A stretch of DNA of 64,000 nt from Linyphia triangularis (Eukaryota; Arthropoda; Arachnida; Araneae; Linyphiidae), in assembly GCA_963978545.1 (NCBI GenBank), contig OZ021723.1:46073569-46137568 (forward strand), written 5' to 3'. Both the position numbers and the translations under genes were made by a program. Each line of letters starts with the position of its first letter. Positions within the stretch are counted from its first letter, which is position 1. Under the pieces are notes generated by a model. The model saw nothing but the letters and a program-made list of their open reading frames with translations. It was not told the DNA's origin and searched no databases. Below are positions 14,001 through 24,594 of the stretch, in pieces.

Positions 14001-16410
14001 AAATAAAATGGGAAATGGCTGTACTTTATAATTAAAAAAAAAAACATTCAATATTAAACAGCGGATACTCAACACAACAAAACTTCTAATTACACAAAAA
14101 AGATTCTCATTGTTATACGACGTTCGTTTATCATCTTTATATGCCTTCAAAGTATTTTACGGGAATTTCGGTAGTAAGGATGTGAGTACCTATGACAAGT
14201 GAAAACGTAATGAAAGCCACTGAAAAACGACATATTTTTTTCATCCCTTCCAATGCTTCCATTACCCAATACTAACTATAGGAAAGTTGAAATTAAAACG
14301 AGAACTATAAAACAAAAATAATTTTCTGACAAAGCAAACAAGGTATGATAAAATAGTTACACCGAAAACAAAATAATCAATGTTAAAGAAAGCATGGCAA
14401 ACAAAAGTAATTTTGAAACCAATTACTTCAAATAAACAATAAACCATCCATTATAAATTATTAAACTAAGCCAATGCTTCAACACATAATCATAATATTG
14501 GAGAAAACGTCAATCCAAGAAAGTAATTATTGGTAAAGTCAGCTGTTCCAGAATCACCAAATTATTTTAAAGCTGCATCTCAAAACATATCAAGTTATCT
14601 CCCACTTCGCGTAAACACAGAGAACTTCCAATTTACGAAAACTTAAGAATAATTAATGGAAGACGTTCTCTTAAGTATTCAATTATGTTCGTTTTCCCTT
14701 TTAATGCATCCTTCAATGCACTACCTTGAATACTTAAGGTGTAATTTACTTTTAATTTCGCTTCAAGAAATCGTTGGGTATAATTCGCAAGTTTTTTTTC
14801 CGCCAAGAAAGCACGCCAAGGTCCGGATTACAAGTACCGCCTGGACTGTAAAGTGCGTCTTGGAAATATTTAAGGTCATTAATCAGTTGTAATTTAGGGG
14901 TTGATACTGTGCTTTTGATGGAGCATTTCTTCCCACTGCTCGTGACATGGAAGCATATATCACTAGTATGTGTTACTGGTAAGATGATTTGTCAGTTTAA
15001 GGAGAGAAAGGGTTGGTAGTATTTTAAAATCTTTTAGTGGGAATATAATTAGTAAATGGGGGGGGGGGGTAAAATGTCCCGCTTCGCTTTGCATTGGAAA
15101 TATTTTTCGTTGAGGAAAACAATTTTTTTTTCTTAGTAGATAATGCAATAGACAGCGAATGCAGATTTTGTTTTATATATTTTTATTGTTTTAAAGCAAA
15201 CCTAAATCAGTGAAATAATTAATGAATAAACTGTGCGAAAAATTTTCTTTGAAAATTATCTGACCTGTTGTTACCTGAATTATCTGAGATATCTACCTGT
15301 GTTATCTGAAAAAGAATTACCCAAGAATTATAAGAAAAATTCGTAGCAGAAAGGCGGAAATATCACTAATTTTGCGACATTTTCAATCAAATTGAGGAAA
15401 AAATGTGTTTGTTTTTTGAACGGTAGAAAACAATGCTATAATGTATATAACTTTACAGATATAAACGATAACATAGCGATTTGGAACAAAAATAAAAACA
15501 CAGCCTTTCCTTGGTACTAGATATCTTTCTAAAAATATGCATAGCAAAAATCATTTAACAACATTTTCATGCGAATGTTATTCTAACAATTTCCCATTTT
15601 ACTATAAATTAATGTTATCTGACATTTATTCTTTAACAGAAAACATCGTTACAACATCAAAAACAGCCTGAATATATAAATAAATAACCCAAAATCCACA
15701 TAAACGCTTTATAGAAGTTTCGAAAGAATTCGACAATTTAGAAACAATTCCACTTAAAAATGCATTTCCAAGCGACATGTCCCATAAAAATCTAAACCGT
15801 TAAACCCATAAAACTAACACAATCAGCGATTTCAGAGTCAAATTACTTTCTCAAAAGCCCGACGTGACCAACTAACTGCATCTGTAACGGATCCCATATC
15901 ATTTCCGTTTAACTATTCCAGTCACTGGTGAATATTTAACAATCCGCTGAGTAAATCTAAAAATAACTGACGGACGTTTGCAGAAACAGATACCAATGCA
16001 ACAGGCCGTAATCAAGTATTCACCATAGAAGTTTGATATCGCAAAAAAACGTGAACTAAAATGACGACATAGAAGGAGAAATATTTATTTCGCATCTTGT
16101 GAAAACTTGTAAATTAAAGGTTCGAAAGCGTATGAAACGTTTACTCTTTTCTGTGAATTATCTCTGTATCTGTATCTGGAGGCTCCATCTAATCTCTGTC
16201 AAAGATTACTTTTTCATGTACCATTTTTTCAAAAAATTTCTTTCTAAAACCTAAGAACCATTTTCTCATTTTCTCAAAAAATTTCTTTCGAAAACCTATG
16301 AGTAGTCATAGGTTTAAATTTTATCTAGCTAATATTAGATCACTTTTACATAGACTGGAATATGCTTTTGTAAAAAAGAAATTGTTAAGAACTCTTGATG
16401 TTACAGTATT
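11061..16410. other. AT-rich stretch without recognisable genes
   Basis: Several strong donor-like words (for example ggtaagtact at 12067 and gtgagtacc near 14181) follow short open frames, but none has a recognisable peptide or a convincing acceptor. A 13-G run lies near 15058-15070. A small imperfect tandem duplication (caaaaaatttctttc) lies at about 16225-16290. The sequence is otherwise featureless, probably intron or intergenic. Confidence 0.5.
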
Positions 16411-16693
16411 TTTTATAAAATTAAAGAAGAAAAAAAACGCTTAAGAATTTTTTTTTTTTTAAATAATCAAATTTATATTTCTATAAAAACATATGTATGT
16501 TTGTTTAAGAGGATAATATTTAGCTAAATACTAGCTAAATACCCGTGCTTCACCTTTTATAAAATTAAAGAAGAAAAAAAACGCTTAAGAATTTATTTTT
16601 TTTTAAATAATCAAATTTATATTTCTATAAAAACATATGTATGTTTGTTTAAGAGGATAATATAATATACTAGCTAAATACCCGTGCTTCACC
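16411..16693. repeat. About 140-bp direct tandem duplication
   Basis: The unit beginning ttttataaaattaaagaaga and ending cccgtgcttcacc occurs at about 16411-16554 and again at 16555-16693, nearly identical. The first copy carries an extra tagctaaata slippage unit. The duplication ends exactly at the start of the larger repeat at 16668, so the two are probably mechanistically linked. Confidence 0.85.
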
Positions 16694-17789
16694 ACATTAC
16701 GAAATTTTATCATGTAAAATATTTTAGCCAGCTGTGAGGCCCCGCGTTGCGGAAATCAGTCATTGGTATATGGGCCCCAATTTTTGACGCTTCGCTCGCA
16801 GGAAGGTTCATTGCAACGCCAAATCGAGCTCGCTTCGCTCACTGAAAAAGTCATTGACACATAAGCACAGGTTTACTTAACTCGTTGAAAGGTTCATTGC
16901 TATGCAAACATGAGTTCACTTTGCTCGATGAAAGATTCATTGCTGTGTAAGCATAAGGTCGCTTCACACACTAAAAACTAATTACTACGTAAAGCCTTAA
17001 TATTAGAAGCCTCTCCCTTGTCGAGAAACAATAAAAATATTCCCCGTTAATAACTATAATACAACACCCCTTTAAGAATATTTTAACACGTGATGTTTGT
17101 AAAAAGCAAAATTAGAAGGTCAAAACTACTTATGTTGAAACTTTCAGAGCTCTAGGCCTATTAGAAGTCACTTTTTGTGAAAATATTAATTAAAAATTCA
17201 TTAAAAACTAATTAAATTTTAACGTTCTTTTGTCAAAAGTCTAATTTGAAGGCCAAAACTACTTATGTTGAAAATTTGAGACCTGTAGCCTTATTAGAAA
17301 TCATTTTGTAAAATATTTATTAATTAATTAAAGAAATTAATTAAAAAGAACTAAATAAAAATTTAATATTCTTTTTTCAAAAGACCAATTAAAAGGCTAA
17401 AACTACTTTTGTTGAAATTTTCAGAGGTGTAGCCCTATTAGAAATCGTTTTGTAAAATATTTATTAATTAATTCAAAAAAATTAATTAAAAAAGAACTAA
17501 ATAAAAATTTAAAATTCTGTTTTTCAAAAGTCGAATTAGAAGGTAAAAACTACTTAGGTTGAAAATTTCAGATCTGTAGCCCTATTAGAAATCGTTTTGT
17601 AAAATATTTATTAATTAATTAAAAAAAAAATTAAAAAAGAAATTAATTAAAATTTTAAATTCTGTTTTTTAAAGGACCAATCGGAAGGCCAAATTAAACT
17701 ACTTTTATTGAAAATTTCAGAACTGTAGCCCTTTTAGAAGTCGTTTTGTAAAAAAAGACAGACACGCAGCTTGTTTTATTATTATAGAT
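16668..17789 (+). repeat. Degenerate dispersed-type repeat with five internal tandem units
   Basis: The left end reads tactagctaaatacccgtgc, and the right end carries agacagacacgcag followed by ttattattatagat. Terminal signatures of this sort (tactagct...taccc / gacagaca...ttatagat) are, to my knowledge, common in invertebrate interspersed repeats of uncertain class. Between about 17090 and 17750, five units of 133-149 bp contain the core 'gaaggycaaaactacttatgt', 'gtagccctattagaa' and ttaattaatt; cores lie near 17122, 17255, 17398, 17547 and 17696. There is no coding capacity. Copies elsewhere in the genome are assumed, not shown. Confidence 0.6.
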
Positions 17790-18109
17790 AAAAGAAAAGA
17801 AAAAGTTCGAATGCAGGTTTTTGAGTGTTCTGAGAAAAAGGTACATTTATAAGAAAAAATAGCATCTTGAAAAAACAGCTTTTAAAGTATACGAACATGC
17901 ACATTTTATTGTGATGTTTTCTTCTAAAAATTACTAAAAAAAATACTTCTAATGGACGCATTGGCCACCAAATTATACCATTTTGTAGAAAACATTTAAA
18001 TATTGGAATGCACTAAAAAACCTCAAAATAGAATTTGAATGTAAATTTTTACCTTCTAGTCTCCTTTAACGAACTACCAAAATAACGCTACCTTCAGTGG
18101 TCTAAAACT

Positions 18110-18465
18110 TAGAGATGTCTAAAACCTATCTTTCCCTTTCGTTTAGAGGGAAAGACTTCGAATAACGACTCAGGATGATAAAAAGGGGAGAACATTCCGA
18201 CAAATAGAGCATTTTCATCGATTGCCTTCTCCCCCTTTTGAAGGAAGCAAGGAGAGTGGGCTGAAGAACATCCCCATTTAATCGGGCAGAGCAGACAAGG
18301 GGGATTTGGAGGAAATCTTCTGCTAAGAAGCGGAAGATCAGAGAAAATTACGTTTCCACTTCATTTAATCGAGACATGGGGTGGGCGGGGCCCTCCCCCT
18401 TCAAGTCGATGAGTCATATTCGTAAGGGGGGAGGGGGAGAGAGAGAGAGAAGGAAAATGTGAATA
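18110..18465. promoter_or_regulatory. GC-rich candidate cis-regulatory block
   Basis: A GC-rich island in AT-rich DNA. It contains a GC-box/KLF-type word (gtgggcggggccctcccccc-like, 18381-18399), an AP-1 word tgagtca at 18410-18416, and a run of GAGA dinucleotides (18437-18451) of the type bound by GAGA factors in arthropods. No frame across the block looks coding. The motif identities are established knowledge; that the block is active is inference. Confidence 0.3.
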
Positions 18466-18709
18466 GAGAATATATCTGTAGATTCCATTCTCCAAGCTAG
18501 GGTTGTCTTTTGAAATCTATTTTGATCATGCGTACTAGTGATAATTGCAACAGGATATCTGTCTATTCAGGGCTGAGCTGTAGGTAATAGCTAATATTTA
18601 AGCCATAGAGATGAAAGAGTTGTGCAGAGAATTCTAACTTTGGTTAAATATAGTGAAATAAAAGACTGCTTTGGAGGAGTTTGAAACACCCACAGATATA
18701 TATCTACAA

Positions 18710-18985
18710 TATTTAAAAATAAAATAAGTGCACGTTTTTCATAGTTTCTTAAATGAACTTGAATTTTTATTTGTTAAAACAATATTTTCCATTGATTCAC
18801 ATTATCGTAAAGAGGCATCGTACTTCCAACACCCACACACAGAATATTAAAAAAAAAAATAAAAAAATAAAAAAAAAAAGGTGCAAATTTTTCATAGTAT
18901 CTTAAATTAATTTTAATTTTCATTTGTTAAAACAATATTTTCCATTGATTCACATCATCATAAAGGCGTCACATTTCCAACTCTA
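18710..18985. repeat. Two-copy tandem duplication, period about 153 bp
   Basis: The segment with tttttcatagtttcttaaa ... caatattttccattgattca at about 18710-18845 is repeated at 18860-18985 with substitutions and an added A-rich spacer. Matching tttttcatag words lie at 18735 and 18888. Nothing coding is seen in either copy. Confidence 0.75.
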
Positions 18986-20158
18986 ATTGAAAGTTTATCT
19001 ATTATTCAATCACTTCGCACGATCAACACATTTTCCCACGATCCGATTTCAAAAAAAGGGTTTTCGAAACCGATGACGAGTGACCGATGCTATTGTTCCA
19101 CTTATTCGATGGGAACATTCATCCGATGGTTGTCTAAAAATTAGATTAAAATTACTCTCTTTTATGTGGATTACTCAATTGGGAATTTCAATTATCCTTT
19201 CATATGAATAAAAGAAATCAGTGAAATCCAGTCTTTGTGAATTTAACAATCCACTCTGAAATTAGTTTCCTATTCAGATCACAATTTTCATTTTTAACTG
19301 TTCAAATATCAGGTGCTACATTAACATTTATCAGTTTGGTTGTATTAAGGATCACATTATTCACTCAACACTGGTCTGCTTTTCTCGGGATCATTTAAGT
19401 GTGAATTTAGGACTTGTTAAGATTGCCGAAATTATTCAACAAACGTCAATGTTATCGCACAACTTAGATAAGTATTAGTACAAGCAAGTATAATCTGAAA
19501 ATTAGACATGAATTTATTTTCACTTCAATCATAAAAAAAAAATAGGAAAAGTTATATTAAGTGAGCATTGTAATGGAACCATCTAGAATATGTTGTAATT
19601 AAACACATCCATAAAGTTTGTCAGACATATACTACTATTTAGAGAATAGACAAATTGTACCTGAATTAAAGAATAAATATCATTTCAAATTTTCGTCACC
19701 AGACGGAAATGTGGTGCCTTAGAAGCTTCCTATTGAATTTAAATGTAAAGGATGAACCACCTGGGAAAAGTTCTGAATGAAGTTTTAGACCAAAATAATA
19801 ATAATAGTAATTCAATAATTTTTTGAATATCTGTCATTGTTGATCTTGAGACGTCATTAACGAAAATTTTAACTTTTTTTTTTTTTTTTTAAATTTTATA
19901 TTTATTTATTTTAGGGATCATAGTATAGTTCGTTTACAAAACTTTAGGAATATCTTTTGATTTAAAGACTCTAGTCTGTTTTAAACAGTGTCAGTTTAAT
20001 TATGCACGCTCTGTAAAAACAACTCTGAAATTTTAAATCTTTTTACGAATTTTTCCGTAAAAGATATACTTTGAATTTACACATTGAACTGTAAACACAT
20101 GTTTACGTAAATAATACAAGGTGAGACCGAAATAATAATAATCATATAATAATCACTG

Positions 20159-20636
20159 CCCAGAAGCAGAATAATATATAATGTTCTGCAACGGGACTTT
20201 TGACAGTTACAAATGTTCTGCAGAAATTTTTTCAAAATTTCCAGTATGATATAGTATATGAAAAAACCCATAAAATTAATACTACACATTTATTACTAAA
20301 TGATAATGACGAAAAAAATTATTTTTCAAACCAAGACATACATTCAAAATTTGTAACTTTATTAATGACTTTCAGCAAGAAAAGCGCTCCAGAACGGGAA
20401 ACGGACACGTGATTGATCCCCCTATGAACGCGGGGAGGTTTTTTTTATAAGAAGCTGAAACTCGGGGAAATGTTATTCTGAGAAAACTGAGGGGGGGGGG
20501 GAGGGGAAGGGGGGACAATAAAGTCGTTTTGTTCTGCAGAACATGTCATCCCGTAGTTGAAATTCTTTTTCTCACTCTCGGGCATTTGTTCCAAACTTAA
20601 AATTGTTCTGCAAAGACTGATTGTTCTGCTTTCGGG
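20159..20636. mobile_element. 478-bp nested DNA element with 8-bp TSD
   Basis: It interrupts the left arm of the mariner palindrome. Flanks are exact 8-bp duplications aatcactg (20151-20158 and 20637-20644). The right mariner arm keeps the unoccupied sequence, which confirms the insertion point. The ends cccagaagcagaataat and, reverse-complemented, cccgaaagcagaacaat match at 14 of 17 positions. Sub-terminal ttctgca words recur (about 20182, 20213, 20533, 20605). An 8-bp TSD fits hAT, P or Merlin-type elements, but the CCC start is unusual for hAT, so the superfamily is left open. A G-rich run lies at 20491-20514. No transposase recognised. Confidence 0.75.
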
Positions 20637-20669
20637 AATCACTGTATTATATATTTGCAGATAAATACA

Positions 20670-20924
20670 TCACTGTCCTTCAAAGAAGTTCCCACCGTCT
20701 ACAATACACTTCTGACAACGTTCATACAAGTTCTTGAAACTTCTGAAAAAGTCCTCCTTTGAGACTGTCTTAAGTTCTTTGGTAACAGCAGCTTGAATGT
20801 CTGAGATGCTTGAAAATAGGTTTCCTTCAATTTCAGTTGTTTTAAAAAGGAAAAAATCTGCTGCGGAATAAGGCGAATATAATACTTTAACTGAAATTGA
20901 CATTGAAGGGAAACCGATTTTCAA
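20670..20924 (-). pseudogene. Mariner-type transposase C-terminal fragment (left arm)
   Basis: The frame contains SPYSAADFFLFK, corresponding to the mariner signature around PYSPDLAPxDFFLF; the canonical 'D' of PDLAP is lost. FSSISDIQAAVTKEL and LYERCQKCIVDGGNFFEG follow, typical of the family's C-terminus. Only about 75 of the usual roughly 350 residues are present. The upstream catalytic domain (first two Asp residues) is absent because the element switches into its inverted copy. It cannot be functional alone. Assignment to mariner is by motif recognition; the subfamily is not determined. Confidence 0.8.
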
Positions 20925-21064
20925 GCATCTCAGACATTCAAGCTGCTGTTACCAAAGAACTTAAGACAGTCTCAAAGGAGGACTTTTTCAGAAGTTTCAA
21001 GAACTTGTATGAACGTTGTCAGAAGTGTATTGTAGACGGCTGGAACTACTTTGAAGGACAGTGA
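20903..21064 (+). pseudogene. Mariner-type transposase C-terminal fragment (right arm)
   Basis: An inverted second copy of the same transposase C-terminus. It runs from the IEG position through SDIQAAVTKE-equivalent codons to a stop at 21062-21064, ending ...CIVDGWNYFEGQ. Relative to the left arm there is a one-base frameshift near 20910. Here the residue after DG is W, whereas the left arm has G. The two arms have therefore diverged slightly since duplication, which argues against a pure assembly fold-back artefact. Confidence 0.75.
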
Positions 21065-21136
21065 TGTATTTATCTGCAAATATATAATACAGTGATTATT
21101 ATGACATCGGTCACCTTACTTTTCGGTCTCACCTTG

Positions 21137-22035
21137 TAGATAAAATGTTAGTTAAATTGAGGCATATTTAATCTGATATTTAATTATGCAAGAAAAATAC
21201 AAACTCATTCTCTATAAAGTAAAATGTTGTTCTTAATATTAGCACGAGTCATAACAAATTTGACAACAAATAAATAAAAGTTTTGGGACTTTGCATATAA
21301 AGACTTTTTACAATCAACTTCGTGGTTGAAATAAAGTTATAGTGACTTCCTTTTGTAATGTAACCAATCAATATTTGCTATTTACTTAAAAGTAACAATC
21401 TATAATCTGCATATATTTATTTGCTGTTTCCCTGACAGCTGAAGTCGAAGGATATACATATTTGAGAAGGATCGATAAATTACAAAATAAAGGAGCAATG
21501 GCCCTATTTAGACACTTTTGTGAATAACTAACTTTTAGTTTCGTCCTCTAGACAAGCATTTTAAACTGCTATAATTCAAAGAGTTGAAATTTAATTAATT
21601 AAAAAGTAAAAGTAAGTGGAAGAATTTTCTTATAAAACTAATAATTTTAAGCTTTTCTACACAATAAGTTCATGCATTTGAATTTTATTCATTCGGAAAA
21701 TGAAAAAAATCCATTTTGATATCGTTATTTGACTAAAATTGTGATACACTCCACCAACTTCTCAACATTTGACGTTCATATTCCAGTAAAATCTTCAATA
21801 ATCAAACAACCAACAAATGCAGAATTATTGACACAAATTAATTCTATTCAGTAGTTTTGATATTAGAAATTCCCAATAAAAAAAATGGTAATAAAAATAT
21901 ACCTTTTCATCTGCAACTTAAATTGCAGTTATAATAAAACAAAAAAAATTCCATTTCAAGATTTTTTTTTATCGAACATAAATTATCGACACACAATAAA
22001 TTTCCTTCTACAATAGATAACATTTAGTAATTAAC
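21137..22035. other. AT-rich stretch, nothing recognised
   Basis: No recognisable ORF, repeat boundary or RNA. Contains only A/T homopolymers and scattered short words. Confidence 0.5.
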
Positions 22036-22039
22036 TTTT

Positions 22040-22380
22040 CAATAGATAACAGTTTCAACATCATTTCGCAACGCACATTCGGTTGCATTCCGTCTGAGAG
22101 CAGTTTGCCATACTTCAATCCCTAGTTGACGCATGCAACCCTTCAGAAATGAGGCACCCCGCTGCAAACCCATATAAAAAAAAAAGCGTCTCTCAGATGC
22201 TGAGGCTTCGCGGTTCACTTGACCTTGGTGTGTGTGTTGTGCTACCTGCGAGCGGCGTCCATTGACCCGCCGACATTCAAGGTGAACACTCTCCGGCGGC
22301 AGCAGACAGACACTCTTGTTTGCCTTTCGTGACACACTCCAAACACGCCACTGCATCCGAAACTAATTCGGCACTCATTT
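22040..22380. promoter_or_regulatory. GC/CpG-rich island with TATA-like word
   Basis: This is one of the sharpest GC increases in the window. On the plus strand tataaa lies at 22173-22178, with a tcagat initiator-like word at 22193. The spacing (22 bp) is shorter than the usual roughly 30 bp. A donor-like caaggtgaac occurs near 22277. The 105-codon minus frame across the island includes a low-complexity K/F run from the A tract and has no recognised motif. Most consistent with a conserved regulatory or 5' exon island; identity unknown. Confidence 0.3.
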
Positions 22381-22889
22381 TCCGGTGTTAGTTCTCTTCT
22401 CAGCATAAAAATTCATAGAAATTGGGGCCCAAAAATAATGTTTTCTTCTGATATGAGTTATTAATATATAGCATATTTTCTTCCGCAAATTGAATCGCAG
22501 TTGTAACAAAAATAAATATATATATATCCACCTTTAGATTGACTTTCTTTTTCATCTGACATAAGTGTCAAGAAACACTACTTTCCCTTTTACAATTTGA
22601 TTTATTTATAAAGAAAAATAAATATTCATGTTTTGGTTAATTTCCCAAGAGATACTAAGTAGTTGAAATTGAATTTTCCCGCTCTTTTCTATTTGAAAAT
22701 TGTAGCGTTAAATCGGTTTAAATTATTTTAGAACGACTAATATAAATAAAGTTCCAAAGTGGGCGTTGTCTAATTTAAATGTCTATGCAAAATTACACCC
22801 ACAATTTTTTCGATGGGAATTTAAATGTGAATCTTCCCTGGTGCCTATGTGAATCTACCATCTGTAATTGACGGTATTTGAAATCACCA

Positions 22890-23345
22890 ATAGTTTTAAT
22901 ATAATGTGTTGTTGCTCGAAGGAATTAAACATTTGTTAAGGACGTCATTAATTCTATTTACCAGTTAAAAGCTGGTGTTTTCGACTGTGTAGGCTTAGTG
23001 TTGATTTTCCTGTATTAAGAGTATACATCTATTCCCTGGTATTCTAAATGTCAAAAACTGCTTCGATGTTAATTGAAATGCCAAGCAGTTTTTCTTTAAT
23101 GCACTCGAGTCGAAAGTAGAATAGTTCATTAAGGACGTCATTAATTTCGAATAGCCGTTAAAGACGTGTATTCAAAACATAGTAGATTTCGTATTGATTT
23201 TCTAGTGGTAGTTCAGTTGAGAACATAAAAGGTTACAACTGGGATTGAAATCCAAAATGATTTATCTCTAATGTTGCTCGAGTGAAGACATAAAAAGAGG
23301 TCTCATTAAGGACGTCATTAATCTAAATAGAAATCAAAGTCTTTT
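22890..23345. repeat. Degenerate three-unit array carrying a CRE-like core
   Basis: The 17-bp word ttaaggacgtcattaat is present unchanged at 22936-22952, 23129-23145 and 23306-23322, spaced 193 and 177 bp. Preceding words (ttgctcga / cactcgagtcga / ttgctcgagtga) are also shared, while the rest of each unit has diverged strongly. The core contains gacgtcat, close to the ATF/CREB site TGACGTCA. The perfect conservation of the core against diverged surroundings is directly visible; function is inference. Confidence 0.7.
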
Positions 23346-24437
23346 CGTTTAACTGAGATTTAGAAATATTTGAAATAATGGTGGAATAATTTTGAAAGGA
23401 TTAAGACATTAACGTAATTTTTCCCCTTTCATAGTTGCTTTTTTTTTCTCTTGCTGCGATAAGAAATAAAACGTCTTACTTTTTCAGTTATTCATGGACA
23501 AATTGCACTTTAAATATATAATTATTATTCTCAAAATTAATAGTTTGATTTTTAAAGCTTTTTATTGGCAACTAATTTATATAGGTGAGCATCAGTAGTA
23601 ATCGTTGCACACGAAATTTCATTTTAGAACTCGTTTTGTAATAGATATCAAATTTAATCTGGAATTCCTTGGAATTAGAATAAAGTGTGCAATGACTTTC
23701 TTCAATACGCTTGAATGCTTTTACGACCCTTAAGAGCTTAATACGACGTTACAAACAGCGTATCCATATTTCGCCCAGGGTTTATTATCCCTGTCGTCTT
23801 TTTTATGCATTCCATTCCACGGCATCTAGCTAATTCAGGGATGTAAAAAGGAACATATCTTTGCTCTCAGCTTGATATTGAATAAAGTAGGTACGATGAT
23901 CATGGGTTAATATGTAATGCCAACTTGCTTGGTATAGAGATGTTGGATAAGATATAACTTAAATGGTCTCATGCCGCATTAGGGAAATTGAAGTTATTAT
24001 TCACAAAGAACACCAGTACTGGATGGCATTAACTTTTACTTAAGAAATGTATGCAAAACGGTTGTCAGGGAAAGCAATATTATAGTTAGTTAATACCATA
24101 AAATGAAATTCTTTCCTTGCATCCTGTTTGTAGTAATATCAATGATGTTTTTTGTACCGCTACATAATGATAAATAAAATAAACATATAAATCTGTTGAA
24201 AAATAATGAATGTACATTTTAATAAATTCAAAAATATCCAGAAAAAATAGCATTTATGAAGTAAAAATCAATATAATAATATTTGTAAGAAACCTCGACA
24301 ATTTTAATGAAATTGAAAACATTAAAAGCATTTAAACATAATTTAAATGCAATTCACTCATATAATCTATTTCGTTCAACAAAACAACAAATACATCCAC
24401 ACTAATGTTTGATTTCTTAAACTAATTTTGAACATCA

Positions 24438-24455
24438 CCCCCCCCCCCCCCCCCC
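24438..24455. repeat. 18-nt poly(C) tract
   Basis: An uninterrupted run of 18 C, the longest G/C homopolymer in the window, followed by tctcccc. It is exceptional for DNA of this composition and could form G-quadruplex or i-motif structures. Confidence 0.95.
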
Positions 24456-24506
24456 TCTCCCCTGGTAATCGCATAATTCCGTAGTAAGTGACTTGCATTA
24501 GCTGCA

Positions 24507-24594
24507 ATGTCGGAATCTCAATGTGTGATTTACAACAAATGTTACAAAGCATTACAAAAATTGCTGGCAAATTTTGTCTTCTCATCAATCAAAA
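24507..24594 (+). CDS. Weak candidate 5' coding exon, unknown product
   Basis: The ATG at 24507 (gcaatgtcg) opens 29 codons beginning MSESQCVIYNKC and ending at aaaa|gtaagtactg, a near-perfect donor. The frame is closed 15 bases upstream of the ATG by a TGA. An acceptor-like gcattag ends just before ctgcaatg. The composition is richer than the flanks, and the residues (two Cys, an amphipathic ALQKLLANF stretch) are not low-complexity. No family is recognised. Because GTAAGT words and 30-codon open frames are both frequent by chance here, this is only a lead. Confidence 0.18.

Larger units (their letters stand above)
20117..21136. mobile_element. Palindromic (foldback) mariner-type derivative
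   Basis: Both ends read caaggtgagaccgaaa inward and abut TA dinucleotides (20115-20116, 21137-21138), as expected for Tc1/mariner. The minus strand encodes a mariner transposase C-terminus (stop at 20670-20672). The plus strand encodes the same C-terminus again (stop at 21062-21064). The element is therefore two 3' ends joined head to head around a centre of about 90 bp near 20867. Removing the 486 bp added by the nested insertion at 20159 (insert plus one TSD) restores near-symmetry of stops and ends. It has no catalytic N-terminal part, so it is non-autonomous, though both ends are present. Confidence 0.85.

Noticed and set aside
14080..14190. Frame ending ...MPSKYFTGISVVR at ggat|gtgagtacc
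   Set aside because: Open only about 30 codons after a TAA, the donor is one base from its own ATGTGA stop, and there is no acceptor.
15275..15305. Possible 31-nt minus-strand microexon (tctttttcag| ... ttcag|gtaaca)
   Set aside because: Signals are good but they come from a local repetition of tatctga/acctg words, and no neighbouring exon supports it.
22039..22356. 105-codon minus-strand ORF across the GC island
   Set aside because: Includes a homopolymer-encoded run, shows no family motif and is likely a by-product of GC composition.
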